Assembly (NCBI RefSeq): GCF_014204795.1
Contig: NZ_JACHMB010000001.1
Coordinates: forward strand, 992,001-1,056,000
DNA from: Nonomuraea jabiensis
GTDB taxonomy: Bacteria > Actinomycetota > Actinomycetes > Streptosporangiales > Streptosporangiaceae
DNA: 64,000 nucleotides
Direction of reading: 5' to 3'
Each line of letters opens with the position of its first letter. Position 1 is the first letter of the stretch. The notes below the pieces were generated by a model. It was not told where the DNA came from. It was given only the letters and a program-made list of their open reading frames with translations, and did not search any database. The translations under genes and the position numbers were made by a program. Positions 44,263 through 55,600 of the stretch are shown here, piece after piece.

Positions 44263-45158
44263 GCCACACTCGCCTGGAACTCGATGCTGTCACGGGTCAG
44301 ATCCATGTAGGCCTGCTCCAGGGAGCGCTGCGGCGTCAGCTCCGTCAGCACCACCCCGGCGGCCAGCGCCGCCCTGCCGATCTCCCTGGGCTCCAGCCCG
44401 GTGACGATGAGGGCGCCGTCGGCGCCCGGGTGGACGGTGGCGCCGGCCTCGGTCAGGAGCGGGACGAGCAGCTCGTGCTCCTCGGCCCGCACCAGCACGT
44501 TGGAGCCCTGCCGGACGAACTCGGTGATCCCGATGTCGGCGATCAGCTTCCCCCTGCCGATGACGACGAGATGGTCGGCGGTCTGCGCCATCTCGCTCAT
44601 CAGGTGGCTGGAGACCAGCACGGTGCGGCCTTCCGCGGCCAGCCCCCGCATCAGCTCGCGGATCCACTTGATGCCCTCGGGGTCGAGGCCGTTGACGGGC
44701 TCGTCGAACAGCAGCACCTTCGGGTCGCCGAGCAGCGCCACCGCGATGCCGAGCCGCTGCCCCATGCCCAGCGAGAAGCCGCCGGCGCGCTTGCCGGCCA
44801 CCGACTCCAGCCCGACCAGGCGCAGCACCTCGTCCACCCGCCGGGCGGGGATGGCGTTGGTCTGGGCGATGCAGAGCAGGTGGTTGCGGGCGGTGCGCCT
44901 GGGGTGCACGGCGCGGGCGTCCAGCAGGGCGCCCACCTCGCGCATCGGCCGGGGCAGGCCCGCGTAGGCCCGCCCGTTGACCGTCACGCTGCCCGCGTCG
45001 AGGCGGTCGAGGCCGAGAATGGCCCTCATCGTGGTGGATTTGCCCGCTCCGTTGGGGCCGAGAAATCCGGTGACCCGCCCGGGGTGGACGCTGAACGTCA
45101 ATCCGTCGACCGCGGTTTTATTGCCGTAGCGTTTTGTCAAGCCGGTTATTTCGATCAT
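44259..45158 (-). CDS. ABC transporter ATP-binding protein (DrrA-like)
   Basis: This 299-residue ATPase has Walker A GPNGAGKST (34-42), signature SLGMGQ (129-134), Walker B LLFDEP (149-154) and the switch His185 (SSHLMSEM). The C-terminal domain of about 80 residues fits drug-export ATPases of the DrrA/CcmA type. The SD GGAGGGG lies about 6 bases ahead of the ATG. It follows isochorismate synthase by 40 bases and is translationally coupled to the permease. It should power efflux of a locus product, not siderophore import, because no binding protein or import-type permease is present. Confidence 0.93.
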   Translation of the reverse strand: MIEITGLTKRYGNKTAVDGLTFSVHPGRVTGFLGPNGAGKSTTMRAILGLDRLDAGSVTVNGRAYAGLPRPMREVGALLDARAVHPRRTARNHLLCIAQTNAIPARRVDEVLRLVGLESVAGKRAGGFSLGMGQRLGIAVALLGDPKVLLFDEPVNGLDPEGIKWIRELMRGLAAEGRTVLVSSHLMSEMAQTADHLVVIGRGKLIADIGITEFVRQGSNVLVRAEEHELLVPLLTEAGATVHPGADGALIVTGLEPREIGRAALAAGVVLTELTPQRSLEQAYMDLTRDSIEFQASVA

Positions 45159-45197
45159 TTCCAGCCCCTCCAGAGACCGGTCGTTTCCAAGATCTTC

Positions 45198-46619
45198 TCA
45201 TCGGGACTGCCTATATGGTGCCCTTTCCGACAATGGAATCGCCAGCGCATTAAGCATGGGCCGGAACTTGAGCCGGGTCTCCTCCAGCTCGGCCTCCGGG
45301 TCGGAGCCCGCCACGATGCCGCATCCGGCGTACAGGGTCGCGGTCTCGTCCTGCACGTGCGCCGAGCGGATCGCCACCGCGAACTCGCCCTCCTGCTCGT
45401 CGTTCATCCACCCGACGGGGCCCGCGTACCAGCCGCGGTCGAAGGGCTCGGCGTCGCGCACCCACTCGAGCGCGGCCTGGCGCGGATGGCCGCCGACGGC
45501 GGGTGACGGGTGCAGCCGCTCCACCAGGTCGAGGACGCTGGCGGTCTCCGGGTCGGCGAGCTCGCCGACGATGCGGGTGTGCAGGTGCCGCAGGTTCGGC
45601 AGGTCGAGCACGTGCGGCTCGTCCGGCACCGTGACCGTCCGGCACACCTGGTCGAACGCGTGCCGCAGCGTCGCGGTGACGATCCGCTGCTCGCGCCGGC
45701 TCTTGTCGTCCTGCAGCAGCGCGGCGCGCAGGCACGCGTCCTCGGCGGGCGTCGCGCCGCGCGGCATGGACGCCGCCAGGCTCATCGACTCGGCCCGGCC
45801 GCCGCGCAGGCCGACCAGCCGCTCCGGGGTGGCGCCGACGAAGGCGTGCCCGTACGCGGCCACGGCGAAGACGGTGCTCCCCGGCTGCGTGTCGCGCAGG
45901 GAGCCCAGCACGGAGGCCAGGTCGTACCCCCACGGGGAGGTGATCCGCAGCTGGCGGGCCAGCACGGCCTTGTCGAACCTGCCGCGGGCGATCTGCTCGG
46001 TGGTGTGCGCGACCAGCGCCTTCCACTCCGACGCGGAGGGCACCTCGACGGTGGTCGTGCCCTGGAGCAGGGGGCTGGGGCAGGGACGGATCCCGGCGGA
46101 CGAGATCAGGGCGAAGGCGTCCGCGACCGTGCGCGCGGGCCCGTCCGTCGTGGTGGGCCGGGGGTCGACGCTGACGCTGAGCGCGAGCGAGGTCGTGCCG
46201 TCCGGATCCTGCGAGATCAGCACCCTGGGCACCCACATCAGCGCCTCGGGCAGCGGCCCGGGGCGCGGCGCGAAGGCGAACCCGCCGACCAGCGACGGCA
46301 TGGCGCGCGGGCCCGGCCCGCCGGAGACCGCGGTCCCGGCCGCCCGCTCCCAGCCTCGCCGGATGCCGGCGAAGCGGTCGTGGCCGGTGTGCGTGAAGTC
46401 GGTCGCGCTGCCCATCGCCATGACGGTGGAGTGCGGCGACATCCAGACGAAGGTCCGCGTGGACCGCTCGAACAGCGGTCTCAGCAGCCCGGCCGGGTCC
46501 ACGGGCGGGATCTCCTGGCGCCAGGTCGCCAGCGCCGGGCAGGCGTTGTTGCGCGCCTCGATGGTGGCCTTGGCGTGCACTTCCAGGAAGCCGGGCAAGT
46601 CGATGTCTGCGACGTGCAT
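45198..46619 (-). CDS. Isochorismate synthase (chorismate-utilising enzyme; PchA/MenF/EntC type)
   Basis: The 473-residue protein converts chorismate to isochorismate, the precursor of salicylate or 2,3-dihydroxybenzoate. Visible family features are the general-base Lys217 in DKAVLARQL, ATPERLVG (263-270), HPSPAVGGHPR (370-380), EPFDRGWYAGPVGW (391-404) and the Mg-site region GSDPEAELEET (438-448). The HPSPAVGG segment matches isochorismate synthases (HPTPAVxG) and not the MbtI/Irp9 salicylate synthases, which have a TASGIPK-like motif there. Length also matches PchA. A separate lyase (PchB-like) or EntB/EntA pair would then be needed, and none is in this window. A good SD (AGAGGACG) precedes the ATG. 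The gene lies 25 bases after the aryl ligase, presumably co-transcribed. Confidence 0.88.
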   Translation of the reverse strand: MHVADIDLPGFLEVHAKATIEARNNACPALATWRQEIPPVDPAGLLRPLFERSTRTFVWMSPHSTVMAMGSATDFTHTGHDRFAGIRRGWERAAGTAVSGGPGPRAMPSLVGGFAFAPRPGPLPEALMWVPRVLISQDPDGTTSLALSVSVDPRPTTTDGPARTVADAFALISSAGIRPCPSPLLQGTTTVEVPSASEWKALVAHTTEQIARGRFDKAVLARQLRITSPWGYDLASVLGSLRDTQPGSTVFAVAAYGHAFVGATPERLVGLRGGRAESMSLAASMPRGATPAEDACLRAALLQDDKSRREQRIVTATLRHAFDQVCRTVTVPDEPHVLDLPNLRHLHTRIVGELADPETASVLDLVERLHPSPAVGGHPRQAALEWVRDAEPFDRGWYAGPVGWMNDEQEGEFAVAIRSAHVQDETATLYAGCGIVAGSDPEAELEETRLKFRPMLNALAIPLSERAPYRQSR

Positions 46620-46644
46620 CGGGTACGTCCTCTGCGAGCGTGGG

Positions 46645-48234
46645 TTAGCTGAACATCCCGGCGAGCGCCTTCTTGCTGACCTTGCCGAGCGGGGTGACCG
46701 GGAGCTCCTGGACGATCTCCAGGCGGTCGGGGAACTTGAAGGCCGCTACCCCGCGTTCTCGCAGGAACGCGGTCAGGTCGCCGAGAGCCGGCGGCGTGCC
46801 GCGGGGCACGACGCACGCGCACGCCCGCTCGCCGAGCACCTCGTCGGGCAGGCCCACCAGGGCGACCTCCCGGACGGCCGGGTGCGCGAGCAGGTGGTTC
46901 TCCACCTCCTCGGCCGCGATCTTCTCGGCGCCCCGGTTGATCTGGTCCTTGACCCTGCCCTCGAAGACGACGTGCCCGGTCGGCAGCAGCCGTACGAGGT
47001 CGCCGGTCCGGTAGTAGCCGTCTGCGGTGAACGTCCTGGCGTTGTGCTCGGGCGCCCGGTAGTAGCCGCGCACCGTGTACGGGCCGCGCGCCAGGAGCTG
47101 CCCCACCTCGCCCGGCGTCACGTCGCGGTCGTCCTCGTCGACGACCCGCACCTCGTCGTCCGGGGAGACGGGCAGCCCCTGGCTGACCAGGACCACGTCC
47201 TCCGGGTCGTCCCATCGGTGGAACCCGCACAAACCCTCGGCCATCCCGAACGCCTGCTGGAGCCGGCAGCCGAGCGCGGGTTGGACCCGGCGGGCCAGCT
47301 CGTTCTGGAGCTTCGACCCGCCGATCGTGACGCGGCGCAGGCTGGACAGGTCGTACTCGTCCCACTCGGCGGCCTCCATCCACAGCAGGGCCGCGCCGGG
47401 GATCAGGCCGGTCTCGGTCACCCCCTCCCGCTCGATGAGCGGGAAGGTCTCGTCCGGGCTGGGGCCGGGCGCCAGCACGAGCGTGCCGGCGGCGTGGAAG
47501 GTGGCCAGCAGCCCGTGGGTCAGCGGCCAGTTGTGGCACAGCGGCAGGCTCACCAGGTGGACGGTCTCCTCGCCGTAGTCGCACGCCTCGGCGACCGCGC
47601 GCCCGCTGTAGGACCATTCCTGGTGCGCGCGGGGCACGAGCTTGGGCACGCCGGTCGTACCGCCCGACAGCAGGAAGAGCGCCACGCCGCCGGGGTCGGG
47701 CCGGGGCAGGCCGGCCGCCCCGGCGTCCGCGTAGTCCAACCGGGTGAAGCCGCCCGGGTCGCCCGCCACGAGCACGTGCTTGAGCGTGGGCACCCGCGCG
47801 GCCACGTCGGCGGCCAGGTCGCGGTAGTCGAAGCCGGCGTGCACGTCCGGGATGACGTACGCGGCCGCCTCCGTGAACTCGCAGAAGTACGCGATCTCGC
47901 TGCCGCGATGGGCCGGCAGCGCCATGACCGGCAGCGCACCGATCCTGAACAGGGCGAACAGCAGCGCGACGAGCTCCGGGACGTTGGGGAGCTGCACGAC
48001 GACCCGGTCGCCCGAGCCGATGCCGATCTCGCGCAGCCGCGCCGCCATGCGGTCGGCCCGGCTGTCCAGCTCGGCGTAGCTCCACCGGTGGGCGCCCGCC
48101 ACGAGAGCGAGCTTGTCCGGGTGGGAGCGCGCCCGCGCGGCTAGGAGCTCGCCCAACGTCTCGTCGCGCCAGTGACCGGCCGAGCGGTAGCGCTCGGCGA
48201 ACTCCTCCGGCCAGGGGGTGCATCCATCCAGCAC
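46645..48234 (-). CDS. Aryl acid-AMP ligase (EntE/DhbE/YbtE/PchD family), atypical pocket
   Basis: This stand-alone 529-residue adenylation enzyme should activate an aryl acid and load it on the ArCP at the start of the NRPS 4545-10907. It has the P-loop LLSGGTTGVPK (188-198), FGMAEG (329-334), YYRTGDL, VKDQINRGAEKI and the catalytic Lys in PLGKVSKK near the C-terminus. The conserved carboxylate-side HN (His234-Asn235) is kept. At position 240, where DhbE has Ser (DHB) and salicylate enzymes have Cys, this protein has His (codon 47515-47517, segment HNWPLTHG). The usual GLVNYTR-type segment reads GLCGFHR. Salicylate is the default guess, but another hydroxy-aryl or heteroaryl acid is quite possible. 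The GTG start has the SD AGGAAAGGA upstream. The gene lies 48 bases after a tetramate-line PKS. Confidence 0.92.
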   Translation of the reverse strand: MLDGCTPWPEEFAERYRSAGHWRDETLGELLAARARSHPDKLALVAGAHRWSYAELDSRADRMAARLREIGIGSGDRVVVQLPNVPELVALLFALFRIGALPVMALPAHRGSEIAYFCEFTEAAAYVIPDVHAGFDYRDLAADVAARVPTLKHVLVAGDPGGFTRLDYADAGAAGLPRPDPGGVALFLLSGGTTGVPKLVPRAHQEWSYSGRAVAEACDYGEETVHLVSLPLCHNWPLTHGLLATFHAAGTLVLAPGPSPDETFPLIEREGVTETGLIPGAALLWMEAAEWDEYDLSSLRRVTIGGSKLQNELARRVQPALGCRLQQAFGMAEGLCGFHRWDDPEDVVLVSQGLPVSPDDEVRVVDEDDRDVTPGEVGQLLARGPYTVRGYYRAPEHNARTFTADGYYRTGDLVRLLPTGHVVFEGRVKDQINRGAEKIAAEEVENHLLAHPAVREVALVGLPDEVLGERACACVVPRGTPPALGDLTAFLRERGVAAFKFPDRLEIVQELPVTPLGKVSKKALAGMFS

Positions 48235-48282
48235 GGGTGCGTCCTTTCCTCAGGTGGGCCGTCACGGGGAATGGCCGCGAGC

Positions 48283-51200
48283 TCAGCTCACGGCCTCCGC
48301 GAGCAGGTGCTCGGCCAGCTCGGCGGGGGTCGGGTAGTCGTAGATCGCGTCGGCCGCCACCTCGATGCCGGTCAGCTCGACGAGCCGGTTGCGCAGCTCC
48401 ACCGCGGCCATCGAGGAGAAGCCCAGCTCGAAGAACTCCGCGTCCCGCTCCACCGCGTCGGGCAGCGGCAGCTGCAGGATCGCGGCGGCCTGGCCGCGTA
48501 CCACGTCGAGCAGGATGCCGTGGTGCTCGTCGGCCGGGCTGTCGGACAGCAGGCGGCGGAAGGCGGCGATGCCGTCCACGACGCCGTCCGGCCCGTCCTG
48601 CCGGGCCGCCGCCTGCGGGATCTCCTCCAGCAGCCGGGCGGGCCCGGCCGCGGCGAGCGCGGCCCAGTCCGGGTCGGCGACGACGAGCGCCCTGTCCCCC
48701 TGGCGCAGGGCCTGGCGGACGGCGGAGACCGCGTCCGCGGGCTCCTCGAGGCCCGCCGCGACGGCCAGCACGGGCTGCCCGGACGCGAGCCGCTCGTCGG
48801 CGAGCGCGGTGAAGTACTCGTACGTGCCGGCGCCGTCCCCGCCCCAGGCGGCGTGCGCCGGGGCCAGCATGACGAAGACGGGCACGTCCGCGGCGCGGGC
48901 GGGCTTGTCGAGCGCGTACGCCGCCTCGGCGGTCGTGCAGACGACGGCGGTCACCCGGCCGGCCGGCAGCCGCCCGCCGACGGCCCGGACGACCACGCCC
49001 GGCTCGCGTTCCAGCTCGGCGTGCGGCTGGGTCAGGACGACCTCGTCCGCGCCGTTGCGCGCCGCCCATCTGGCCAGCTCGGCGGCGGTCTCGTCGAGCG
49101 GGCCCGCCACCAGGACCGTGCCGCCGGGACGCCATTCGCGGCCGGAGGGGGCGCCGCGCGGCGGTGCCGGGCGCAGCCTGCGGGCGAAGGCCCCGCCGGA
49201 GCGCACCGCCACCTCGTGCTCGCCGGTCAGCCCGGACAGCACCCCGCACAGCCGGCGCATGACCTGCACGTCCAGCCGGTCCGGCAGGTCGATCAGCCCG
49301 CCGCGCCCCTGACCGGCCTGCTCGCCCAGCCGGGTCCGCACGTCGATCGGCGCGCCGTGCCCCCGACTGGCCGCGGCCCGCAGGTCGCCCCAGGCGCGGG
49401 CGGCCTGCGGCCCGGCCAGCGGGTCGGACGGCGTCACCTGGATCGCCCCTTGCGTGAGGAACCAGACCGGCGCCGATCCCGCCGGGAGCGCCGGTGCGGT
49501 GGCGCCTTCCGGCAGCAGGCACACGACGCCCGCCACGCCGCCGTCGGAGTCCGGCATCGCGGACAGCCGCACGGTGTCCGCGCCGTGCGCCGCGAGCCCG
49601 GCCGCCAGCGCCTGACCCGGCGTCTGGCCCGGCGCGGTACCGGCCGTTAGCGTCTGGCCCGGTGCGGTAGCGGCCGTCAGCGCCTGGCCCGGTGCGACTC
49701 CGGCCGGCGTCTCATCCGGGGCGCCATCAGGCGTGACCACCAGCCAGGTGCCGCGGAGCGCGGGTGCCGGCAGGTCCGTCAGGGGGTGCCAGCCGAGCTG
49801 GTAACGCACGTCCGCGTGGTCGGCGCCGTCCTGGCCGCGCAGCCTGGCCAGCGCGGGCAGCAGCTCGTCGAGCGTCGCCCCACCCGGCAGGCCGAGCAGC
49901 GCGAGCAGGCCGTCGCCGTCACCTCGGGCGACGGCGTCCCACAACTCCTGGTCGGGCCCTGCCGCCTCCTCGTGCCGGGGCGGCTCCGGCCAGTAGCGCT
50001 GCCGCTGGAAGGGATAGGTCGGCAGCGGTACGGGCGAGCCCGTGCCGATCACCGCACCCCAGTCGACGCCGACGCCGTTCGCGTGCGCCCGGGCCAGGGC
50101 CTCGACCAGCGTGGTGGCCTCGTCCCGGTCGCGGCGCAGCACCGGCGCGGCGACGCCGCTCCAGCCGTCCAGGCAGTCCTCGACCATGGCCGACAGCACG
50201 GCGTCCGGGCCGAGCTCCAGGAACGTGGACACGCCCTGGTCCCGCAGGGTCCGCACGCCGTCGCAGAAGCGCACGGCCTGCCGCAGGTGGCGGGCCCAGT
50301 ACTCGGGCGAGGTCAGCTCGTCGGCGGTGGCGAGCTCGCCGGTGACGTTGGAGACGACGGGGATGGTGGGCGGCTGGAAGGCCAGCTCCCGCGCCACGCT
50401 GGCGAACTCCTCCAGCGCGGGCTCCATCAGCGGCGAGTGGAACGCGTGGCTGACGGCCAGCCGCTTGGTCTTGCAGCCGCGCCGGGCCAGCCGTTCGGCC
50501 AGCTCCAGCACGCTCGTCTCGTCGCCGGACAGGACCAGGGACGCCGGTCCGTTGAGCGAGGCGATGCCGACGCGCTCCTCGTACCCGGCGAGCAGCGGCA
50601 GCACCTCCTCCTCGGTGGCGCCGCGCACCGAGACCATCGCGCCGCCGGGCGGCAGCGCCTGCATGAGCCTGCCCCTGGCGGCGACGAGCGTGACCGCGTC
50701 GTCCAGCGACAGCACGCCGGCGACGTGCGCGGCGGCGATCTCGCCGATGGAGTGGCCGGCCAGGTAGTCGGGCCGCACGCCCCACGCCTCCAGGACCCGG
50801 AACAGGGCGACCTCGACGGCGAACAGCGCCGCCTGCGTGTACCGCGTCTGCTTGAGCAGGTCGGGGTCGCCGGCGATGACCTCGCGCAGCGGCCTATCGA
50901 GGTGCCGGTCGAACCTGGTGCAGACCGCGTCGAAGGCTTCGGCGTACTCGGGGTAGGCCGCGTACAGCTCCTCCCCCATGGCCGGGCGCTGGCTGCCCTG
51001 GCCGGTGAAGAGGTACGCCGTCCGGCCGCGGGCCGCCGATCCGGTGATCACGTTGTCCGCCGCGGTCCCCTCGATCGCGGACTCCAGCCCGGCGGCGAGC
51101 TCGCCAGGAGTGGTGCCCAGGACGACCATCCGCCGCTTGAACGAGGAGCGCGTGGTGGCGAGCGACCAGGCCAGGTCCGCGGCCGGCCGGCCGGGCCGGG

Positions 51201-52605
51201 CCGCCAGGTGCTCGCGCAGCCGGCGGGCCTGGGCCTTGAGCGCGTCCGGCGTCTTGGCCGACAGCACCCAGGGGATCACCGGCCGCCCGGCCTCCGCCGG
51301 CGGCGCGGCGGGCTCCTCCGGGACCTGCTCCACGATGACGTGCGCGTTGGTGCCGCTGATGCCGAAGGACGAGACGCCCGCGCGGCGCGGCCTGCCGGTC
51401 TCCGGCCACGGGGTGGCCTCGGTGAGCAGCCTGACGGCGCCGGCGTCCCACGCGACGTGCGTCGTCGGCTCGTCCACGTGCAGGGTCTTCGGCAGCACGC
51501 CGTGCCGCATGGCCATCACCATCTTGATGACGCCCGCCACTCCGGCCGCGGCCTGGGTGTGGCCGAGGTTCGACTTCACCGAGCCCATGTAGAGCGGCCG
51601 GTCCTGTGGCCGGTCCTGGCCGTAGGTGGCGACGATGGCCTGCGCCTCGATCGGGTCGCCGAGGGTGGTGCCGGTGCCGTGGCCCTCGACGGCGTCGACG
51701 TCGGCGGCGCGCAGCCCCGCGTCGGCCAGCGTCTGCTCGATGAGCCGCTGCTGGGAGGGGCCGTTGGGTGCGGTGAGCCCGTAGCTGGCGCCGTCCTGGT
51801 TGATCGCGCTGCCGCGCACGACGGCCAGGATGGGGTGGCCGTTGCGGCGGGCGTCGGAGAGCCGCTCGACGAGCAGCATGCCCACGCCTTCCGCCCAGCC
51901 GGTGCCGTCGGCGGCCGCGGCGAACGACTTGCAGCGGCCGTTGGCGGCCAGCCCGCGCTGGCGGCTGAAGTCGACGAACACGGAGGGGGTGGACAGTACG
52001 GTGACGCCGCCGGCCAGGGCGAGCGAGCACTCGCCGCGCCGCAGCGCCTGGATCGCCATGTGCAGCGCCACCAGCGAGGACGAGCAGGCCGTGTCGAGCG
52101 TGACCGACGGGCCCTCGAACCCGAAGGTGTACGACACCCGCCCGGAGGCGACGCCGGCCGAGATGCCGGTGCCGACCAGGCCCTCCAGGTCGCTCGCGGG
52201 TTGCTGCAGGTGCATCCCGTAGTCGTGGTACATGAGGCCGACGTACACGCCGGTCTTGCTGCCGCGCAGCCCGGCCGGGTCGATGCCGGCGTGCTCCAGC
52301 GCCTCCCACGAGCTTTCCAGCAGCAGGCGCTGCTGGGGGTCCATGGCCACGGCCTCCCTGGGCGAGATGCTGAAGAACGCCGGGTCGAACGCGGTGGCGT
52401 CGTAGACGAAGCCGCCCTCGCGGGCGTACGTGGTGCCGGGGTGCTCGGGGTCCGGGTGGTAGAGCTCGTCCAGGTTCCAGTTGCGGTCGGAGGGGAACAT
52501 CGACATCGCGTCGCCGCCCTCGGCCACCAGGTTCCACAGCTCGTCGGGGTTGGTGACGCCGCCGGGGAGCCGGCAGCTCATGCCGACGATGACGATCGGC
52601 TCCTC
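48283..52605 (-). other. PKS module: KS-AT(malonyl)-KR(inactive)-ACP, keto-terminating
   Basis: KS has TACSSS near residue 1906. AT has GHSIGE and HAFHSP near 2455. A KR-sized region (about 2670-3075) remains, but the NADPH motif is lost ([17 protein letters not shown] in place of TGGTGxLG). The catalytic Ser and Asn positions are also gone ([12 protein letters not shown]...GTYEYFTAL). The module should leave the beta-ketone that tetramate closure requires. The ACP reads GFSSM, with Ser in place of the usual Asp before the phosphopantetheine Ser. Confidence 0.88.
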
Positions 52606-55600
52606 CTCACCGGCCCTGGCCGTGGCGGAGGCTGCCGTCTGGGGCCCGTCGAGCAGGCGCTCCCGCAGATACCGGACCAGCTGGACGGGCGTCGGGTAGT
52701 CGAAGATCAGCGTGGCGGGCAGCCGCAGCCCGGTGGCCGCGTTCATCCGGTTGCGGAACTCGACGGCGGTCAGCGAGTCGAAGCCGGCCTCGTTGAACGG
52801 GCGGTCCTGCTCCACGGCGCCGGCGTCGCGGTAGCCGAGCACGGTCGCCACCTGGCCGAGCACCAGGTCGAGCAGCACCCTGGCGTGCTCGGCGGCGGGC
52901 ATGCGGGCCAGGCGCTCGCGCAGCTCCGACGCGGCGGCCGGGTCGTCGCCCACCACCCGCCGCCTGGAGGTGGGGACGAGCTCCTGCAGGATCGTGGGCA
53001 GCGCCCCGAACTGGGCCGCCATCCGCAGCGCGGCGAACTCCAGCCGGATCGGCACCAGCGCCGCGCGGTCGGCGGCGCAGGCCGCGTCCAGCAGCGCGAG
53101 CCCGTCGGCGGTGGACAGCGGCGCGACCCCGGTGCGGGCCAGCCGCGCCCGGTCCGCCTCGCTGAGGGTGCCGGTCAGCCCGCTGTCCTGCTCCCACAGG
53201 CCCCAGGCCAGGGACAGGGCGGGCAGGCCGAGCCGCCCGCGCCACTGCGCGAGAGCGTCCACGAACGCGTTGGCGGCCGCGTAATTGCCCTGGCCGGGGC
53301 CGCCGAAGACGCCGGCGGCCGACGAGAAGAGCACGAACGCGGTCAGCGGCAGGTCCTTGGTCAGCTCGTGCAGGTTCAGCACGGCGTCGGCCTTGGCCCG
53401 CAGCACGTGGTCGATCCGCTCGGGCGTCAGCGCGGCCAGGACGCCGTCGTCCAGCGCGCCGGCCGTGTGGACGACGCCGGTGAGCGGGTGCTCGTCCGGG
53501 ATGGCGGCCAGCACGTCCGCCAGCGCCTGCCGGTCGGCGGCGTCGCAGGCGGTGACGGTCACGTCCGCGCCCAGCCCGGTCAGCTCGGCCATCAGGTCGG
53601 CGGCACCGTCGGCGTCGGGGCCGCGCCGGCTGATCAGCACCAGCCGCCGGACCCCGTGCTCGCTCACCAGGTGGCGGGCGACGATCCCGCCCAGGGTCCC
53701 GGTGCCGCCGGTGATCAGCACGGTCCCGTCGGGGGCCCACGTGCCGTGGCCGGCGGGCTCCGCGGCGCGGTGCCGGGCCAGCCGCGGGACCAGGATCTCG
53801 CCTTCGACCAGCGCGAGCTGGGGTTCGCCCGAGGCGAGGGCGGCGGGAACCGCCTGCCAGGACGCGTCCGTGCCGTCGACGTCGAGGAGGACGAACCGGC
53901 CGGGGTTCTCCGACTGGGCCGAGCGGATCAGCCCCCATACGGCGGCGCCCGGCAGGTCGTCGCCGGTGGCTCCCCGGGTGAGGACGACCAGGGGCACGTC
54001 GGCGTACCGCTCCTGGTCGAGCCAGGACTGGGCGGCGGCCAGCACCTCACCGGTCGCGGCGCGGGCGCCGGCGGCCGGGTCGTCGCCCGCGTACGGGGTG
54101 CAGGCCAGGATCGCCAGGTCCGGCACGGGGCCGTCCGGGTCGAGGGCGTCCACCGGCAGGCCGAGCCGGGTGGCGTCGCCGCCGGCGAGCGCGTATCGGA
54201 GGCCGTCCCGCGCGGGGGCGGGCGGCGCGGGCACCCAGTCGAGGGCGAACAGCGCGTCCCGCAGCGGGTCCGCGGCGGCCTTGAGGTCGGCGGCGGCCAT
54301 CGCGCGCACGACCAGCGAGTCCACGGAGGCGACGGGCGCGCCGGTGGCGTCGGCCACCTCGATGCGGACCGCGTTCGCTCCCGCGGGCGCCAGCCGGACC
54401 CGTAAGGTGGCCGCGCCGGTGGCGGCCAGCCGCACGCCGGTCCAGGCGAAGGGCAGGACGGGCCCGGCGCCGTCCTGGGCGGGGAAGAAGTCGCCCACCG
54501 CGAGCGGCTGGATGGCCGCGTCGAGCAGCGCCGGGTGCAGCCCGAATCCGGCCAGGTCCGCGGCGGCCTCCTCGGGCAGCGCGACCTCGGCGAACAGCTC
54601 CCGATCCCGCCGCCAGACGGCCCGCAGGCCGCGGAAGGCCGCGCCGTAGCCGACGCCGATGCCCGCGAGCAGTTCGTAGACGTCGTCGGCGCTGACGGCG
54701 GTCGCGCCCGCAGGCGGCCACGAGGGCTCGCCGAACGCCGCGGCGCCGGTGTCCTTGGCGAGGAAGCCGGTGGCGTGCCTGGTCCAGGGCTCGTCGTCGA
54801 GCCGGGCGTGAATGGCCAGCGCCCGCCGGCCGTCCTCGTCGGGCGCCCCCACGGCCACCTGCACCTGGACGCCGCCGCGCTCGGGCAGGACCAGCGGGGC
54901 CTGCAGGGTCAGCTCTTCGAGCAGGTCGCAGCCCGCCTCGTCGCCTGCCCTGACGGCCAGCTCCACGAACGCGGTGCCGGGCAGCAGCACCTGGCCGTTG
55001 ACCTGGTGGTCGGCCAGCCACGGGTGGGTCTTCAGCGAGAGCCTGCCGGTCAGCAGCACGCCCTCACCGTCCGCGAGCGACACCGCCGCCGCCAGCAGCG
55101 GGTGCCCGGCGGGGCCCATGCCGACCTGGGTGAGGTCGCCGTTGGACTGGACGGTCTTCGGCCAGTACGGCTCGCGCTCGAAGGCGTAGGTGGGTAGTTC
55201 GACCCGGTTCGGGCGGGCGGGCTCGTACACACCGGCCCAGTCGATCTCCGCGCCCCGCACCCACAGCTCGGCGGCGCTGGTCCACAACCTGCGCAGGCCG
55301 CCGTCGTCGCGGCGCAGCGTGCCACACGCCACCACGTCCTCGACGGTCTCCTGCACCGCCATCGTCAACACCGGATGAGCACTGACCTCAACGAACACGC
55401 CGTGACCCTGCTCGGCCAGCGCCCGCACCGACGGCTCCAACCACACCGTGTGCCGCAGGTTCTCGTACCAGTACGCGGCATCCACCTCGGCCCCGCTCAG
55501 CCAGCACTGCCGCACGGTTGAGTACCACGGCACCTCGCCTGCCTGCGGGGTCACCGGGGCGAGCAGTCTCGCCAGCTCGTCCTCGATCGCCTCCACATGA

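Noticed and set aside
45198..46619. One-step salicylate synthase of the MbtI/Irp9/YbtS type
   Set aside because: The diagnostic segment reads HPSPAVGGHPR, the isochorismate synthase form, and not the TASGIPK form; length also fits PchA better.
42333..48282. Iron box or Zur-box operator for the metallophore genes
   Set aside because: I read all intergenic gaps (42333-42389, 43293-43473, 45159-45197, 46620-46644, 48235-48282, 10908-10978) and saw no TTAGGTTAGGCTAACCTAA-like or TGAAAATGATTTTCA-like palindrome. Control, if any, is likely at a promoter outside the window.
49620..49709. CRISPR-like array
   Set aside because: Three contiguous 30-bp in-frame units without spacers inside a coding domain are a simple tandem repeat.
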